From the NCBI GenBank assembly GCA_038745585.1, contig JBCDLH010000008.1, forward strand, positions 62,001 to 126,000: a stretch of DNA of 64,000 bases, in the 5' to 3' direction. Shown here in pieces: positions 49,574-58,304 of this stretch. How positions within the stretch are numbered: position 1 is the first letter of the stretch; the number at the start of each line of letters is the position of its first letter. This stretch comes from HLUCCA09 sp038745585. GTDB taxonomy: Bacteria; Pseudomonadota; Alphaproteobacteria; Rhodobacterales; Rhodobacteraceae. The notes below the pieces were generated by a model. That model had not been told where the DNA came from. It saw only the letters and a list, made by a program, of their open reading frames with translations, and made no database searches. The translations under genes were made by a program, and so were the position numbers.

Positions 49574-50308
49574 TCAAATCTGCGAACGCCGCTCCGGGTC
49601 GAACCCTGCTTCGCGCATGAGCGCAGTTGAGGCGGCCTCGATCCGCGCTTCGAGATCCGCCATGACCGCTTCTATGGGCTTGCCTGGAGGGATCGGATCA
49701 AGAAACTCGACGACCGCGAGCCCCGGCTTGCGCCCGATGCCCTTCCGCGGCCAAAACACGCCGACATTGGTGGCTGCCGGCACGCAAGGCTGGCCCAGCT
49801 GTTCATAGAGCACCCCTGCACCGATCTTGTAGGGAAGATACGCCCCCGGGGCGACGCGCGTTCCCTGGGGGTAGATGATGAGTTGACCCGGCCCAGCGCG
49901 CCCCTCCGCTACACCGCGTTTCATCTGCGCAATCGCCTCGGCGCGCTTGCCGCGGTCGACGGCCACGCATCCGATACGTTGGGCGTACCAGCCAAGGACA
50001 GGTGCCCATCGGAGCGACGATTTCATGATGAATTTCGGACGCGGGACCTCGGACACGATGAGGATGATGTCGAAAAAGCTCTGATGCTTTGACGCGATCA
50101 ACACCTCGCCCGTCGGCACCGCGCCACGGACCTCGGAGGACAGGCCGACCATCCAGCGCGCCGTCCAGCGGACCCACCGGCAATAGGTCCGCACCCCGGC
50201 AAAGGCCCAATTTCTGTCCCAAACCGCCAAAGGCGTAAAGTAAACTGCAAGCAGAGGCATCATAAGATACATTTGCCCGACAAAAAGAAGAGAGCGCAGC
50301 CATTGCAT
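49574..50308 (-). CDS. plsC: 1-acyl-sn-glycerol-3-phosphate acyltransferase
   Basis: Acylates lysophosphatidic acid to phosphatidic acid at the inner membrane. The 244-aa protein has an N-terminal membrane segment (FVGQMYLMMPLLAVYFTPLA), the catalytic HX4D in IASKHQSFFDIILI (near residue 75), a second motif GCVAVDRGKRAEAI and the phosphate-binding IIYPQGTRVAPG, where Gln stands in place of the common Glu. The C-terminal PGLAVVEFLDPIPPG motif is also typical. It is divergent from a zinc-ribbon protein gene. Confidence 0.93.
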   Translation of the reverse strand: MQWLRSLLFVGQMYLMMPLLAVYFTPLAVWDRNWAFAGVRTYCRWVRWTARWMVGLSSEVRGAVPTGEVLIASKHQSFFDIILIVSEVPRPKFIMKSSLRWAPVLGWYAQRIGCVAVDRGKRAEAIAQMKRGVAEGRAGPGQLIIYPQGTRVAPGAYLPYKIGAGVLYEQLGQPCVPAATNVGVFWPRKGIGRKPGLAVVEFLDPIPPGKPIEAVMADLEARIEAASTALMREAGFDPERRSQI

Positions 50309-50607
50309 GACGGGTCGTTACTCGCACTTACGGCAAACCTGCAATGGCCGTCGTGTCGTGGCGATCAGGCCCGGCCCGTAGCGGCACGAGCGGGGGATCG
50401 GTTTGGGCGTCACGGATTAGTCACGGGCAATCACTTGGATGCCGTGCCCAAACCTTGGGTTTTTATCCCATAGGACTGTGTCCTAGCTGGAAACAAGCCA
50501 TGGCAATGGCATAGACTGGCGCGGCGATGCACCAGTGCGGTGCCAGCCCGGGTACGATTGGCAGGGAAACTTGGCGTCCCGCGGCTGCGATGGCACGAAG
50601 GAGAGCC
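50309..50607. other. 299-bp divergent intergenic region
   Basis: Between plsC (-) and the zinc-ribbon protein gene (+). It should hold both promoters. I see no gene, terminator or repeat; the only clear signal is AAGGAGA, the ribosome-binding site of the plus-strand gene, at its right end. Confidence 0.45.
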
Positions 50608-51351
50608 ATGAGACTCACTTGCCCCAATTGCGGCGCGCAATATGCGGTCGATCCCACGGTTATCCCCAAAGAGGGGCGCGACGTGCAGTGTTCGAGCTGC
50701 GGCAATACCTGGTTTCAGGTGCATCCCGACGCGGAAGGCGCAGCCGAGGCCGTCCCCGTTGAGGACACGCTGCCACACCGCAAGCCTAACCCGGAAGCGA
50801 TGAGTATCCTGCGCGAGGAGGCGGCGCGGGAGCGGGCAGCCCGGGCCGCCGAGCGCGCGCCGCTCGAAAGTCAGCCAGAGCTCGACGTCGCGACGCCGGG
50901 GGGCGGCCGAAGCGGCGAAGCGCCCGCGTCGGCGCGCGTGACCGCGGCGGAGCGCACCAAGGCCGACGTCAGCCCGATCAGCGATGCCGACCGCGCGAAA
51001 AAGGCCGCTCCGCGACGCTCGCTCCTGCCTGATATCGAAGAGATCAACACCGCCATCGCCGCCGACCCCGAGCACGGCGAAGACCTGACCCCGATCGCGA
51101 CGGCCAACCGACGCGCGCGCGAAGCGGCCGGGCGGCGTATGGGATTTGGCATCGCGGTCGGGATTTTTGCCGCGCTGACGATGCTCTACTCGCAAGGCCC
51201 CCGGATTGCGGCGGCGGTCCCGGCCTTTGCGCCTGCGCTCATCGCCTATGTGGGCACAATCGACCGTGGCCGCATTTGGCTCGACGGGGCGCTCCGGGCC
51301 GCCGTAACTCCAAGCGCAGACGAGCCCGAAAGCGCGGCAACCGAAGGATAA
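50608..51351 (+). CDS. Zinc-ribbon (MJ0042-type) single-pass membrane protein
   Basis: A 247-aa protein starting MRLTCPNCGAQYAVDPTVIP with a second cysteine pair in VQCSSCGNTWFQV, forming a four-Cys zinc ribbon in the first 35 residues. A long charged, Ala/Glu-rich linker follows, then one membrane segment (GFGIAVGIFAALTMLYS, near residue 190) and a short C-terminal tail. This layout is common in alphaproteobacteria as zinc-ribbon domain-containing proteins of unknown function. AAGGAGA precedes the ATG. It lies upstream of mcl1 on the same strand with 119 bp between. Confidence 0.85.
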   Translation: MRLTCPNCGAQYAVDPTVIPKEGRDVQCSSCGNTWFQVHPDAEGAAEAVPVEDTLPHRKPNPEAMSILREEAARERAARAAERAPLESQPELDVATPGGGRSGEAPASARVTAAERTKADVSPISDADRAKKAAPRRSLLPDIEEINTAIAADPEHGEDLTPIATANRRAREAAGRRMGFGIAVGIFAALTMLYSQGPRIAAAVPAFAPALIAYVGTIDRGRIWLDGALRAAVTPSADEPESAATEG

Positions 51352-51470
51352 GCGCCGGCTTTGCTGCGGGCGCGAAATGCGTCTTGCGGGCCCTCGCGCA
51401 AGGATTTATCGGGGCTAAAGTGCTAAACGAAAGATCCTTGCCCATCGGCATCACTGCGAGGTCCGACCCC

Positions 51471-52427
51471 ATGAGCTTCCGCATCCAACCGTCGTCGCCG
51501 GCGATCCCCAACCGGTGTCAGCTATTCGGCCCCGGCTCGCGCCCAGAACTGTTTGAAAAGATGGCCGGCTCAGCTGCGGACGTCATCAATGTTGACCTCG
51601 AAGACAGTGTTGCGCCCGATGACAAGGCCAAGGCGCGCGAGGCAGCGGTTGCCGCGACGCATGACATTGACTGGGGCAAGAAGACCCTTTCGGTGCGGAT
51701 CAACGGGCTCGATAGCGGCTATTGGTACCGTGATGTCGTAGATCTCTTGGAAAAGGGCTCCGAACGGCTCGACCGTATCATGATCCCGAAGGCCGGCTGC
51801 GCGGAGGATATTTACGCCGTCGACGCGCTTGTCTCCTCCATCGAAATGGCGATGGGGCGCACGAAGCGGCTTCAGCTCGAATGCATTGTCGAGACGGCGG
51901 CCGGCATCTGCCATGTCGAGGAGATCGCCGCCGCGTCGCCCCGCATGGTCGCCATCTCTCTGGGTGCTGCGGATTTCGCGGCCTTCATGGGGATGCAGAC
52001 GACTGGCATCGGCGGCACGCAGGAGAATTATTACATGCACCACCAGGGTCAGAATTACTGGCCCGATCCCTGGCACTGGGCCACGGCCAAGATTGTCGCC
52101 GCCTGCCGAACCCATGGCGTGCTCCCGGTCGACGGCCCCTTTGGCGATTTCTCCGATCCCGAAGGCTTTAAGGCGCAGGCGCTGCGTGTCGCCACGCTCG
52201 GCATGGTCGGCAAATGGGCGATCCACCCGAACCAGGTCGATGCGGTGAATGAGATCTTCACGCCGTCCGCTGAGGAAGTGCAGGAAGCGCGCGAGATCCT
52301 CGCGGCGATGGAGCAGGCCAAGGCAGAGGGCAAAGGCGCGACGACCTATAAGGGTCGGCTGATCGACATCGCGTCGATCAAACAGGCCGAGGTCGTCGTG
52401 AAAGCAGCCGAGATGATCGACGGCTAA
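51471..52427 (+). CDS. mcl1: L-malyl-CoA / beta-methylmalyl-CoA lyase
   Basis: Reversibly cleaves (3S)-malyl-CoA and beta-methylmalyl-CoA to glyoxylate plus acetyl- or propionyl-CoA, as in the ethylmalonyl-CoA pathway for acetate assimilation. The 318-aa length equals that known for the Rhodobacter enzyme. The protein has PNRCQLFGPGSRPELFEKMA, the Mg/CoA site INVDLEDSVAPDDKAKAR, SVRINGLD, IMIPKAGC, IVETAAGICHVEEIA and MQTTGIGGTQENYYMHHQGQ. The ATG at 51471 has GAGG about 9 nt upstream. No other genes of the pathway are in the window. Confidence 0.95.
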   Translation: MSFRIQPSSPAIPNRCQLFGPGSRPELFEKMAGSAADVINVDLEDSVAPDDKAKAREAAVAATHDIDWGKKTLSVRINGLDSGYWYRDVVDLLEKGSERLDRIMIPKAGCAEDIYAVDALVSSIEMAMGRTKRLQLECIVETAAGICHVEEIAAASPRMVAISLGAADFAAFMGMQTTGIGGTQENYYMHHQGQNYWPDPWHWATAKIVAACRTHGVLPVDGPFGDFSDPEGFKAQALRVATLGMVGKWAIHPNQVDAVNEIFTPSAEEVQEAREILAAMEQAKAEGKGATTYKGRLIDIASIKQAEVVVKAAEMIDG

Positions 52428-52699
52428 GGCAGCCGGTCGTCGAGGCTTCCGTGCCGGAGCGCGGCACGAGCGCAGCGCAGTTTCGGCAAGAAATCGGGGC
52501 CCGTGATCAAGGCGCTCGTGCCAGTGCCGTCCTGTCCCGCGGGGTAGCGCATCATCTCTGCTGGCCTAAACCAAGGGCCAATTCGCTGGAATGAGCGACG
52601 TAGACCAAACGTCGGAGCACCACCCCAGGTGACGGCGCTTCTAACGCGTGTGCTTCGTTTTCTGTGCAGTCGCAAAGATCTGAAACCTCGGAAAGGTCG

Positions 52700-53662
52700 T
52701 CAGGCCAATAGCGCCAACCCCAGCGCGGCGACAGGGATCAGCCCGGCATCCCGGTTGGACACGAAGAGGCGCCAGCACGCGGCCGGGTCGTCGATGTCGA
52801 GCTGACCCAGCTGCCATGTCATGTGCCAGCCCATTCCCGCAGCGCCCATCAGCGCAAGGACCAGCGCCAGCGGATTGCCCGACGGCGCTACGGCGAGGAT
52901 GAGAGCGACGGTCATCGCCAGCACCGTCACCACCATGAAAACGCGTAGCCACACTTTCGTGTTCTCGCCAAACAGCCGCGCGGTCGATTTGACCCCGATA
53001 AGCGCGTCGTCTTCCTTGTCCTGGTGGGCATAGATCGTGTCGTAAAAGAGCGTCCAGGCGATCCCCGCGACATAGAGCGCAAGCGCCGACCAGCTCAAGG
53101 ACCCGGTCGCCGCCGCCCAGGCGAGCAGCGCGCCCCAATTGAACGCGAGCCCGAGAAAGATCTGGGGCCACCACGTGAACCGCTTGGCGAAGGGATAGAT
53201 CGCGACGAGGGCGAGCGAGGCGACACCGAGCGCGATGGCGAGGGGATGAAACGTGATCAAGATAAAGAACGCCGCAAGCGATTGCGCCACCGCCCAGAGG
53301 AGCGCCTGTCGCGGTGTGACGAGGCCCGCGGGCAGCGGGCGCAGCCGCGTGCGCTCGACCGCGCCATCAAAGCCCCGGTCCGTCAAATCGTTCCATGTGC
53401 AGCCCGCGCCTCGCATCAGGAACGCGCCGATCCCGCAGCCGATCAGAATCCAGGCGTGGTGCGCTTGCCAGCCGACCAAATGCGCCGCCGCCAGCACCGC
53501 CCACCAGCAGGGCAGAAGCAAAAGCCACGTCCCGATCGGCCCCTCGACGCGCGAGAGCCGAAGATAGGGCCGCGCTCGGGACGGCACATAGAGGTCGACC
53601 CACGTTCCGGCTGCCTTTGGCCCAGGGGTGGCCGGTTGTGCGTCGGGGTCGGTTTGGGTCAT
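52700..53662 (-). CDS. ubiA: 4-hydroxybenzoate polyprenyltransferase
   Basis: Attaches the polyprenyl tail to 4-hydroxybenzoate in ubiquinone synthesis; integral membrane enzyme. The 320-aa protein has about eight to nine hydrophobic segments, the first Asp-rich motif MRGAGCTWNDLTDRGFDGAV near residue 85 and the second TLFYDTIYAHQDKEDDALIG near residue 205, both diagnostic of UbiA. Its start lies only 34 bp from the divergent rsmE start and lacks a clear Shine-Dalgarno, so a start slightly downstream cannot be excluded. Confidence 0.96.
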   Translation of the reverse strand: MTQTDPDAQPATPGPKAAGTWVDLYVPSRARPYLRLSRVEGPIGTWLLLLPCWWAVLAAAHLVGWQAHHAWILIGCGIGAFLMRGAGCTWNDLTDRGFDGAVERTRLRPLPAGLVTPRQALLWAVAQSLAAFFILITFHPLAIALGVASLALVAIYPFAKRFTWWPQIFLGLAFNWGALLAWAAATGSLSWSALALYVAGIAWTLFYDTIYAHQDKEDDALIGVKSTARLFGENTKVWLRVFMVVTVLAMTVALILAVAPSGNPLALVLALMGAAGMGWHMTWQLGQLDIDDPAACWRLFVSNRDAGLIPVAALGLALLA

Positions 53663-53696
53663 GACGGGCGGGCTCGTCTCGGGCGCGGAGGATCGG

Positions 53697-54413
53697 ATGG
53701 GACAGGTGCGCCTTTATGTAGGGCAGGAGCTCGGGCCAGGGCAAACGATCTCGCTCAACCGCGACCAGGCGCACTACCTCTTCGGTGTGATGCGCCTGGG
53801 CCCGGGGGCGCAGCTTTTGGTCTTTGATGGGGTCACTGGCGAGTGGCAGGCCGAGGTGGCTGAGGCATCCAAGCGCGCGGGCATGCTCCGCTGCATCGCG
53901 CAAACCCGTCCATTGCGCGCCCCGCCGGACCTCTGGCTGCTCTTTGCGCCGATCAGGAAGGCGCGCACCGATTTCATCGTTGAAAAGGCCGCCGAGATGG
54001 GCGCGGCACGCATTGTGCCGGTGCAGACCGAGTTCACCAATGCCGAGCGCATTCGCCGTGACCGGCTGCAGGCCCACGCTGTCGAAGCCGCAGAGCAATG
54101 CGGCGGAACTTTCGTGCCGGAGGTGGGGGAACTTGCGCGGCTGAGCGGTGTACTCGATTCATGGCCAGAAGAACGACGCCTGATGTTCTGTGACGAGGCG
54201 CTGGTCGGCGAGGCCCGCGCGCTCGACGCACCGCCCGGTCCTTGGGGCATCCTCATCGGCCCCGAAGGTGGCTTCGCCGACACCGAGCGCGCGCGTCTCC
54301 GCGCGATGCCCCAAGCGCACCCTGTCTCTCTCGGCCCGCGCATCCTGCGCGCCGACACCGCGGCCGTCGCAGCGATGACGCTCTGGCAAAGCCGCCTCGG
54401 GGATTGGCGATGA
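53697..54413 (+). CDS. rsmE: 16S rRNA (uracil(1498)-N(3))-methyltransferase
   Basis: SPOUT-class SAM-dependent methylation of U1498 in 16S rRNA. The 238-aa protein has the PUA-like N-terminal segment HYLFGVMRLGPGAQLLVFDG, LFAPIRKARTDFIVEKAAEM (the family's central motif), AAEQCGGTFVPEV, and the knotted SAM site ILIGPEGGFADTE with SLGPRILRADTAAVAAM. GGAGG precedes the ATG at 53697. It overlaps the GNAT gene by 4 bp (ATGA). Confidence 0.95.
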   Translation: MGQVRLYVGQELGPGQTISLNRDQAHYLFGVMRLGPGAQLLVFDGVTGEWQAEVAEASKRAGMLRCIAQTRPLRAPPDLWLLFAPIRKARTDFIVEKAAEMGAARIVPVQTEFTNAERIRRDRLQAHAVEAAEQCGGTFVPEVGELARLSGVLDSWPEERRLMFCDEALVGEARALDAPPGPWGILIGPEGGFADTERARLRAMPQAHPVSLGPRILRADTAAVAAMTLWQSRLGDWR

Positions 54414-55273
54414 GCCTGCGCGAAGCAATGCCGGAGGATGCGGGGGCCATCGAGGCGTTCCTCGCACAGCATCCCACGACGTCACTGTTTCTGCGCTCCA
54501 ACCTCGCGCGGTTCGGCCCCTGCGGCGGCGAGGGCTCGCACGCGACGAAGATGTGGCTGGCCGAGCGCGATGGCGCCATCCGCGCGGTCTATGGGATCAG
54601 CAGCTTCGGCATGGCGATGCTGCAAGCCCCGGCCTTGGACAGCCTCCCCGCCTTCGCCGCCGCCGTCGAGGGACAGGCGCTCGCGGGCGTGACCGGTGAT
54701 CCGTCGCAGGTCGACACGCTGCGCCGCACTCTCGGCCTAGAGGACGCGCGCACCCGGCACGACGAGGCCGAACCGCTCTACGACCTTCCGCTGGATCAGC
54801 TGCGTATCCCGGACGGCACTACGCGCCTCATCCGCGCCCGCGACCGGGATTTCGAGACGCTCTGCGCCTGGCGCCTCCGCTACCATGTCGACCTCTTCGG
54901 CGCCCCGGCCGACGAAGCTGCCGTGACCGCCAAAGGCGACATTGAGCGCATGGTCGAAGAGGATCGGCTGCGCGTCCTGGTGGATGCGGCGGGAACGCCC
55001 ATGGCCAAGACCGGCTTCAACGCGACGCTGCCCGACATCGTCCAGATCGGCTACGTCTATACGCCGCCTACCCAACGAAGCCAAGGCCACGCGCGCCGGG
55101 CGGTCGCCCTGCACCTGGCTGAAGCCCGTGAGGCTGGAGTCTCCCGCGCCATCCTCTTCGCCGCGAACGAACCGGCGTGCCGCGCCTACGAAGCCATCGG
55201 GTTCGAGCGGATCGGGGACTACACCATCCTGCTCTTCGACGGGAAACAGACGATTGCCAAAGGGCTCATGTGA
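54410..55273 (+). CDS. GNAT family N-acetyltransferase
   Basis: A 287-aa acetyl-CoA-dependent acyltransferase of unknown substrate. The C-terminal half carries the GNAT core: VQIGYVYTPPTQRSQGHARR with the QxxGxA/G pyrophosphate loop near residue 225, and SRAILFAANEPACRAYEAIG near residue 250. The N-terminal 130 residues are a second, divergent GNAT-like half, so the protein may be a tandem-GNAT member. It overlaps rsmE (ATGA) and the next membrane protein (TGATG), so the three are probably one unit. Confidence 0.88.
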   Translation: MSLREAMPEDAGAIEAFLAQHPTTSLFLRSNLARFGPCGGEGSHATKMWLAERDGAIRAVYGISSFGMAMLQAPALDSLPAFAAAVEGQALAGVTGDPSQVDTLRRTLGLEDARTRHDEAEPLYDLPLDQLRIPDGTTRLIRARDRDFETLCAWRLRYHVDLFGAPADEAAVTAKGDIERMVEEDRLRVLVDAAGTPMAKTGFNATLPDIVQIGYVYTPPTQRSQGHARRAVALHLAEAREAGVSRAILFAANEPACRAYEAIGFERIGDYTILLFDGKQTIAKGLM

Positions 55274-55800
55274 TGAGCTTTCTCCGCCCTGAAGCCCTTG
55301 CGACCCTTACCCGCTGGCGCGAACTCGCCCTGACCCTCGCGGCCGCCGCCTTCGGCCTATGGGTCGCGACATGGGGCGGGTGGTTCTATGGCGTGATCGG
55401 CGCGGTGATCCTGACCTTCGCGCTCGGCCTCGCGCTCACTGCTTGGCGGCGGTTGCGCTTCGCCGCCGAAGCAAGCGCGCCAGGCATTGTCCGCTACGAC
55501 GAGGGCGCCATTGCCTATTTCGGGCCCGAAACGGGCGGCCTTGTCGCGCTGTCCGAGGTCACCGAAGTGCGCATCGCCGCCTCGCCCCAGGGCCCGGTCT
55601 GGCGCATCGCGCAGGAGGACGGACGGATCGTCGCGATCCCCGTACGCGCAGCCGGCGCCGATAAGCTCTTTGACACCTTTGCCGCCCTGCCCGGCGCCTC
55701 CGCCCGCGCCTTTCTCAGCGCAGTCGAGCATCCGCCCGAGGGCGAGCGGCGGGTCTGGCAGCGGGCAGACCGCCCCGCGGAGCCGCGCCTGCCCGGCTAG
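55273..55800 (+). CDS. Small two-helix membrane protein of unknown function
   Basis: A 175-aa protein with two adjacent hydrophobic segments near the N-terminus (LALTLAAAAFGLWVATWGG and FYGVIGAVILTFALGLALT) and a soluble C-terminal domain rich in beta strands (GIVRYDEGAIAYFGPETGG). I do not recognise a named domain; the layout resembles the small PH-like membrane proteins often annotated as hypothetical. The ATG overlaps the GNAT stop (TGATG), so it is co-translated with it. gshA follows after 76 bp. Confidence 0.75.
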   Translation: MSFLRPEALATLTRWRELALTLAAAAFGLWVATWGGWFYGVIGAVILTFALGLALTAWRRLRFAAEASAPGIVRYDEGAIAYFGPETGGLVALSEVTEVRIAASPQGPVWRIAQEDGRIVAIPVRAAGADKLFDTFAALPGASARAFLSAVEHPPEGERRVWQRADRPAEPRLPG

Positions 55801-55876
55801 CTTGCCGCGCTTGACACCCGCGCATGCCCGGCGCACGACACCGGTTGGAGCAGCAGCGGCCGCGGAGCGCACGTCC

Positions 55877-57247
55877 ATGTCCATCCCTCAATCGGGCGGC
55901 GGCCCTATTGAACGGCCCGAGCAACTCGCCGAGTATCTCGCCGCGGGCTGCAAGCCAAAAGACGCTTGGCGGATCGGCACCGAGCACGAAAAGTTCGGCT
56001 ATTGCAAAGAGAGCCTCCGGCCGCTCCCCTATGACGGCGTGCGCTCGGTGCGCGCGGTGCTCGAAGGCCTGCGCGACCGCTTCGGCTGGTCGGCGCTCTT
56101 TGAGGGAGAGCACATCATCGGCCTGGAGAAGGACGGCGCGAATGTCAGCCTCGAGCCCGGCGGTCAGCTCGAACTCTCGGGCGCTCCTTTGCGGACGATC
56201 CACGAGACCTGTGACGAGGTGAACGCCCATCTGCGCGAGGTGAAATCCGTCGCCGATGAGATCGGCGTGGGCTTTATCGGCCTCGGTGCTGCGCCAACCT
56301 GGACCCATAGCGACATGCCGCTCATGCCCAAGGGGCGATACAAGCTCATGACGGAGTATATGGGTCGCGTCGGCACCCATGGCACGCAGATGATGTATCG
56401 CACCTGCACGGTGCAGGTGAACCTCGACTTCGCATCCGAAGCAGACATGGTCCAGAAGATGCGCGTGGCACTCGCGCTGCAACCCGTCGCCACCGCGCTC
56501 TTTGCCAATTCGCCCTTTTTCGAGGGCGCGCTCAACGGACACAAATCCTGGCGGTCGCGGATCTGGCGCGATCTCGACGCCGCCCGCACGGGCATGCTGC
56601 CGTTCGTCTTTGAAGACGGGTTCGGGTTCGAGCGCTACGTGGACTATGCCCTCGATGTGCCGATGTACTTCGTCTACCGCGACGGCACATATATCGACGC
56701 GCGCGGGCTCTCCTTCCGCGACTTTCTGCGGGGGGAGTTGCGCGCCTTGCCGGGCGAGATCCCGACGCTTTCGGATTGGGCCGATCACCTGACGACGATC
56801 TTTCCCGAGGCGCGACTAAAGAAGTTCATCGAGATGCGCGGCGCCGATGGGGGCCCCTGGCGCCGCCTCTGCGCCCTGCCGGCCTTTTGGGTCGGGCTGA
56901 CCTACGACCAGGGCGCGCTCGATGCGGCTTGGGATCTCGCCAGGGGTCTCGACGCAGAAACGCGGCAGGAGCTGCGTGTCGCGGCGTCCGTGTCGGGCCT
57001 CGGCGGAGAAGCAGGGGGTACCCGGCTCCACGATCTCGCGCGCGAAGCGGTCGCCATTGCGAGCGAGGGGCTGAAGGCGCGCGCGATGCCCGGCGCAGGC
57101 GGCCTTATCCCCGACGAGACCCACTTCCTCAATGCGCTCCAAGAAAGCGTCGAGACAGGCCAAGCCCCCGCCGACGAACTCCTTGCGCGCTACCATGGGG
57201 ATTGGGCCGGAACCCTGGAGCCGATCTTCGGCGAGTATGCGTACTAG
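55877..57247 (+). CDS. gshA: Glutamate-cysteine ligase
   Basis: First step of glutathione synthesis, forming gamma-glutamylcysteine with ATP. The 456-aa protein is of the alphaproteobacterial/plant-like class: KDAWRIGTEHEKFGYC near residue 30, SLEPGGQLELSGAPLRTIHE near residue 93, MPKGRYKLMTEYMGRVGTHG and MMYRTCTVQVNLDFASEADM. The ATG at 55877 gives the family length; the frame is open far upstream but overlaps the previous gene out of frame. A GST gene lies elsewhere in the window (62569), consistent with a glutathione-using cell. Confidence 0.96.
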   Translation: MSIPQSGGGPIERPEQLAEYLAAGCKPKDAWRIGTEHEKFGYCKESLRPLPYDGVRSVRAVLEGLRDRFGWSALFEGEHIIGLEKDGANVSLEPGGQLELSGAPLRTIHETCDEVNAHLREVKSVADEIGVGFIGLGAAPTWTHSDMPLMPKGRYKLMTEYMGRVGTHGTQMMYRTCTVQVNLDFASEADMVQKMRVALALQPVATALFANSPFFEGALNGHKSWRSRIWRDLDAARTGMLPFVFEDGFGFERYVDYALDVPMYFVYRDGTYIDARGLSFRDFLRGELRALPGEIPTLSDWADHLTTIFPEARLKKFIEMRGADGGPWRRLCALPAFWVGLTYDQGALDAAWDLARGLDAETRQELRVAASVSGLGGEAGGTRLHDLAREAVAIASEGLKARAMPGAGGLIPDETHFLNALQESVETGQAPADELLARYHGDWAGTLEPIFGEYAY

Positions 57248-57355
57248 GGACCGACGCGCCATGTTGGGGGAGCCCCGCGCGACCACCCGCCGCTCTTGAC
57301 CGGTTTGCTGTGACCGGGCTTGTCCTTGGAGACCGCCCCAAAAGGATTATCTGCC

Positions 57356-57613
57356 ATGCGCGAGTTTTTCATCCGTATTCTTGAGAAGATCACCGGTGTG
57401 ATCGTTGCCCTTTCCGCGGCGGCCGTGATCGTTGCCGCGCTTGCCGCCATCGGCGAGGGCGGTATCGCGGGCGCTCTTCTCGTTCTGGCCTTCGGCCTGA
57501 TCTACGTCGTGGTACTCGGCGGTCTCATGTATCTCGGCCTTGGCATCTATCACAACACCAAGCGCACAGCCGAAGCGATGGAGGCGATGAGCGCGGCGCC
57601 GCGGCAGGGATAG
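57356..57613 (+). CDS. Small two-helix membrane protein of unknown function
   Basis: An 85-aa hydrophobic protein with two predicted membrane segments (GVIVALSAAAVIVAALAAIG and ALLVLAFGLIYVVVLGGLMY) and a short polar C-terminus. AAAGGA lies about 9 nt before the ATG at 57356. No homologous family is recognised by eye. It is 108 bp downstream of gshA and convergent with plsY, 3 bp between stops. Confidence 0.7.
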   Translation: MREFFIRILEKITGVIVALSAAAVIVAALAAIGEGGIAGALLVLAFGLIYVVVLGGLMYLGLGIYHNTKRTAEAMEAMSAAPRQG

Positions 57614-57616
57614 CGC

Positions 57617-58222
57617 CTAGGATTGTCCGATTTTCGGCTCCGTCCCCGCCGCCAATCTGCGGATGTTGTGCCGATGGGTGACAAAGACGAGCGTCGCCAA
57701 CGCAAGACAGAGAATGACCATGCTGTCCCGACCGAGCATCAGCGCAAAGACGGGCGCCGAGAGCGCCGCACCTAAAGCCGATAGCGAGGAATAGCGCATC
57801 GCTCCGGCCAGAAAGAGCCACATCCCGCAAGCGGCCGCGCCCACTGGCCAGGAAAGCGCAAGCAACAGCCCGAGGAACGTGGCGACGCCCTTGCCACCGG
57901 CAAACCCAAGGAAGATCGGAAAGAGGTGCCCCAAAAACGCGGTGAGCCCGGCCAACTGTGCGGCGTCCTCGCCGACCAGCGTGCGTGCGATGAGCACGGC
58001 CGCCGCCCCCTTTCCCGCATCGCCCAAAAGCGTCAGCGCCGCGGCAGCCTTGTGACCGGTGCGCAAGACATTCGTCGCGCCAATGTTGCCCGACCCGATC
58101 TGCCGCAGATCGCCGAGGCCAAAGAGCCGGGAGGCGACGACGCCAAAGGGCACCGACCCTAGCAAGTATGCTAAGATCCCGACAAACGACAAAAGCCACG
58201 GCGCGCTCTCGATTGGCGGCAT
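57617..58222 (-). CDS. plsY: Acyl-phosphate:glycerol-3-phosphate acyltransferase
   Basis: Makes lysophosphatidic acid from acyl-phosphate and glycerol-3-phosphate at the inner membrane. The 201-aa protein has five hydrophobic segments and the three PlsY motifs: LLGSVPFGVVASRLFG and RQIGSGNIGATNVLRTGHKA near residues 20-55, AFLGHLFPIFLGFAGGKGVA near residue 95, and the C-terminal FVTHRHNIRRLAAGTE. An intergenic repeat lies directly upstream and supplies GGAGG before the ATG. Confidence 0.95.
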   Translation of the reverse strand: MPPIESAPWLLSFVGILAYLLGSVPFGVVASRLFGLGDLRQIGSGNIGATNVLRTGHKAAAALTLLGDAGKGAAAVLIARTLVGEDAAQLAGLTAFLGHLFPIFLGFAGGKGVATFLGLLLALSWPVGAAACGMWLFLAGAMRYSSLSALGAALSAPVFALMLGRDSMVILCLALATLVFVTHRHNIRRLAAGTEPKIGQS

Positions 58223-58231
58223 CGCCCCTGT

Positions 58232-58268
58232 CCTCCTTCTTCTTGCTCTAAATATCGTCGCCGAAGGC
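58232..58268 (-). repeat. Dispersed intergenic repeat, copy E
   Basis: On the minus strand CGGCGACGATATTTAGAGCA followed by AGAAGAAGGAGGA, matching copies A and D. It fills most of the spacer between the universal stress protein gene and plsY, in their orientation, and its GGAGG end serves as the plsY ribosome-binding site. Confidence 0.7.
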
Positions 58269-58304
58269 CGGCGCGCCCTCCCCGCTCGTCCGCGGCACCA
58301 GGGC

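Noticed and set aside
52428..52699. Possible 83-codon gene on the minus strand between mcl1 and ubiA
   Set aside because: No ribosome-binding site, no recognisable domain and atypical Arg-rich composition.
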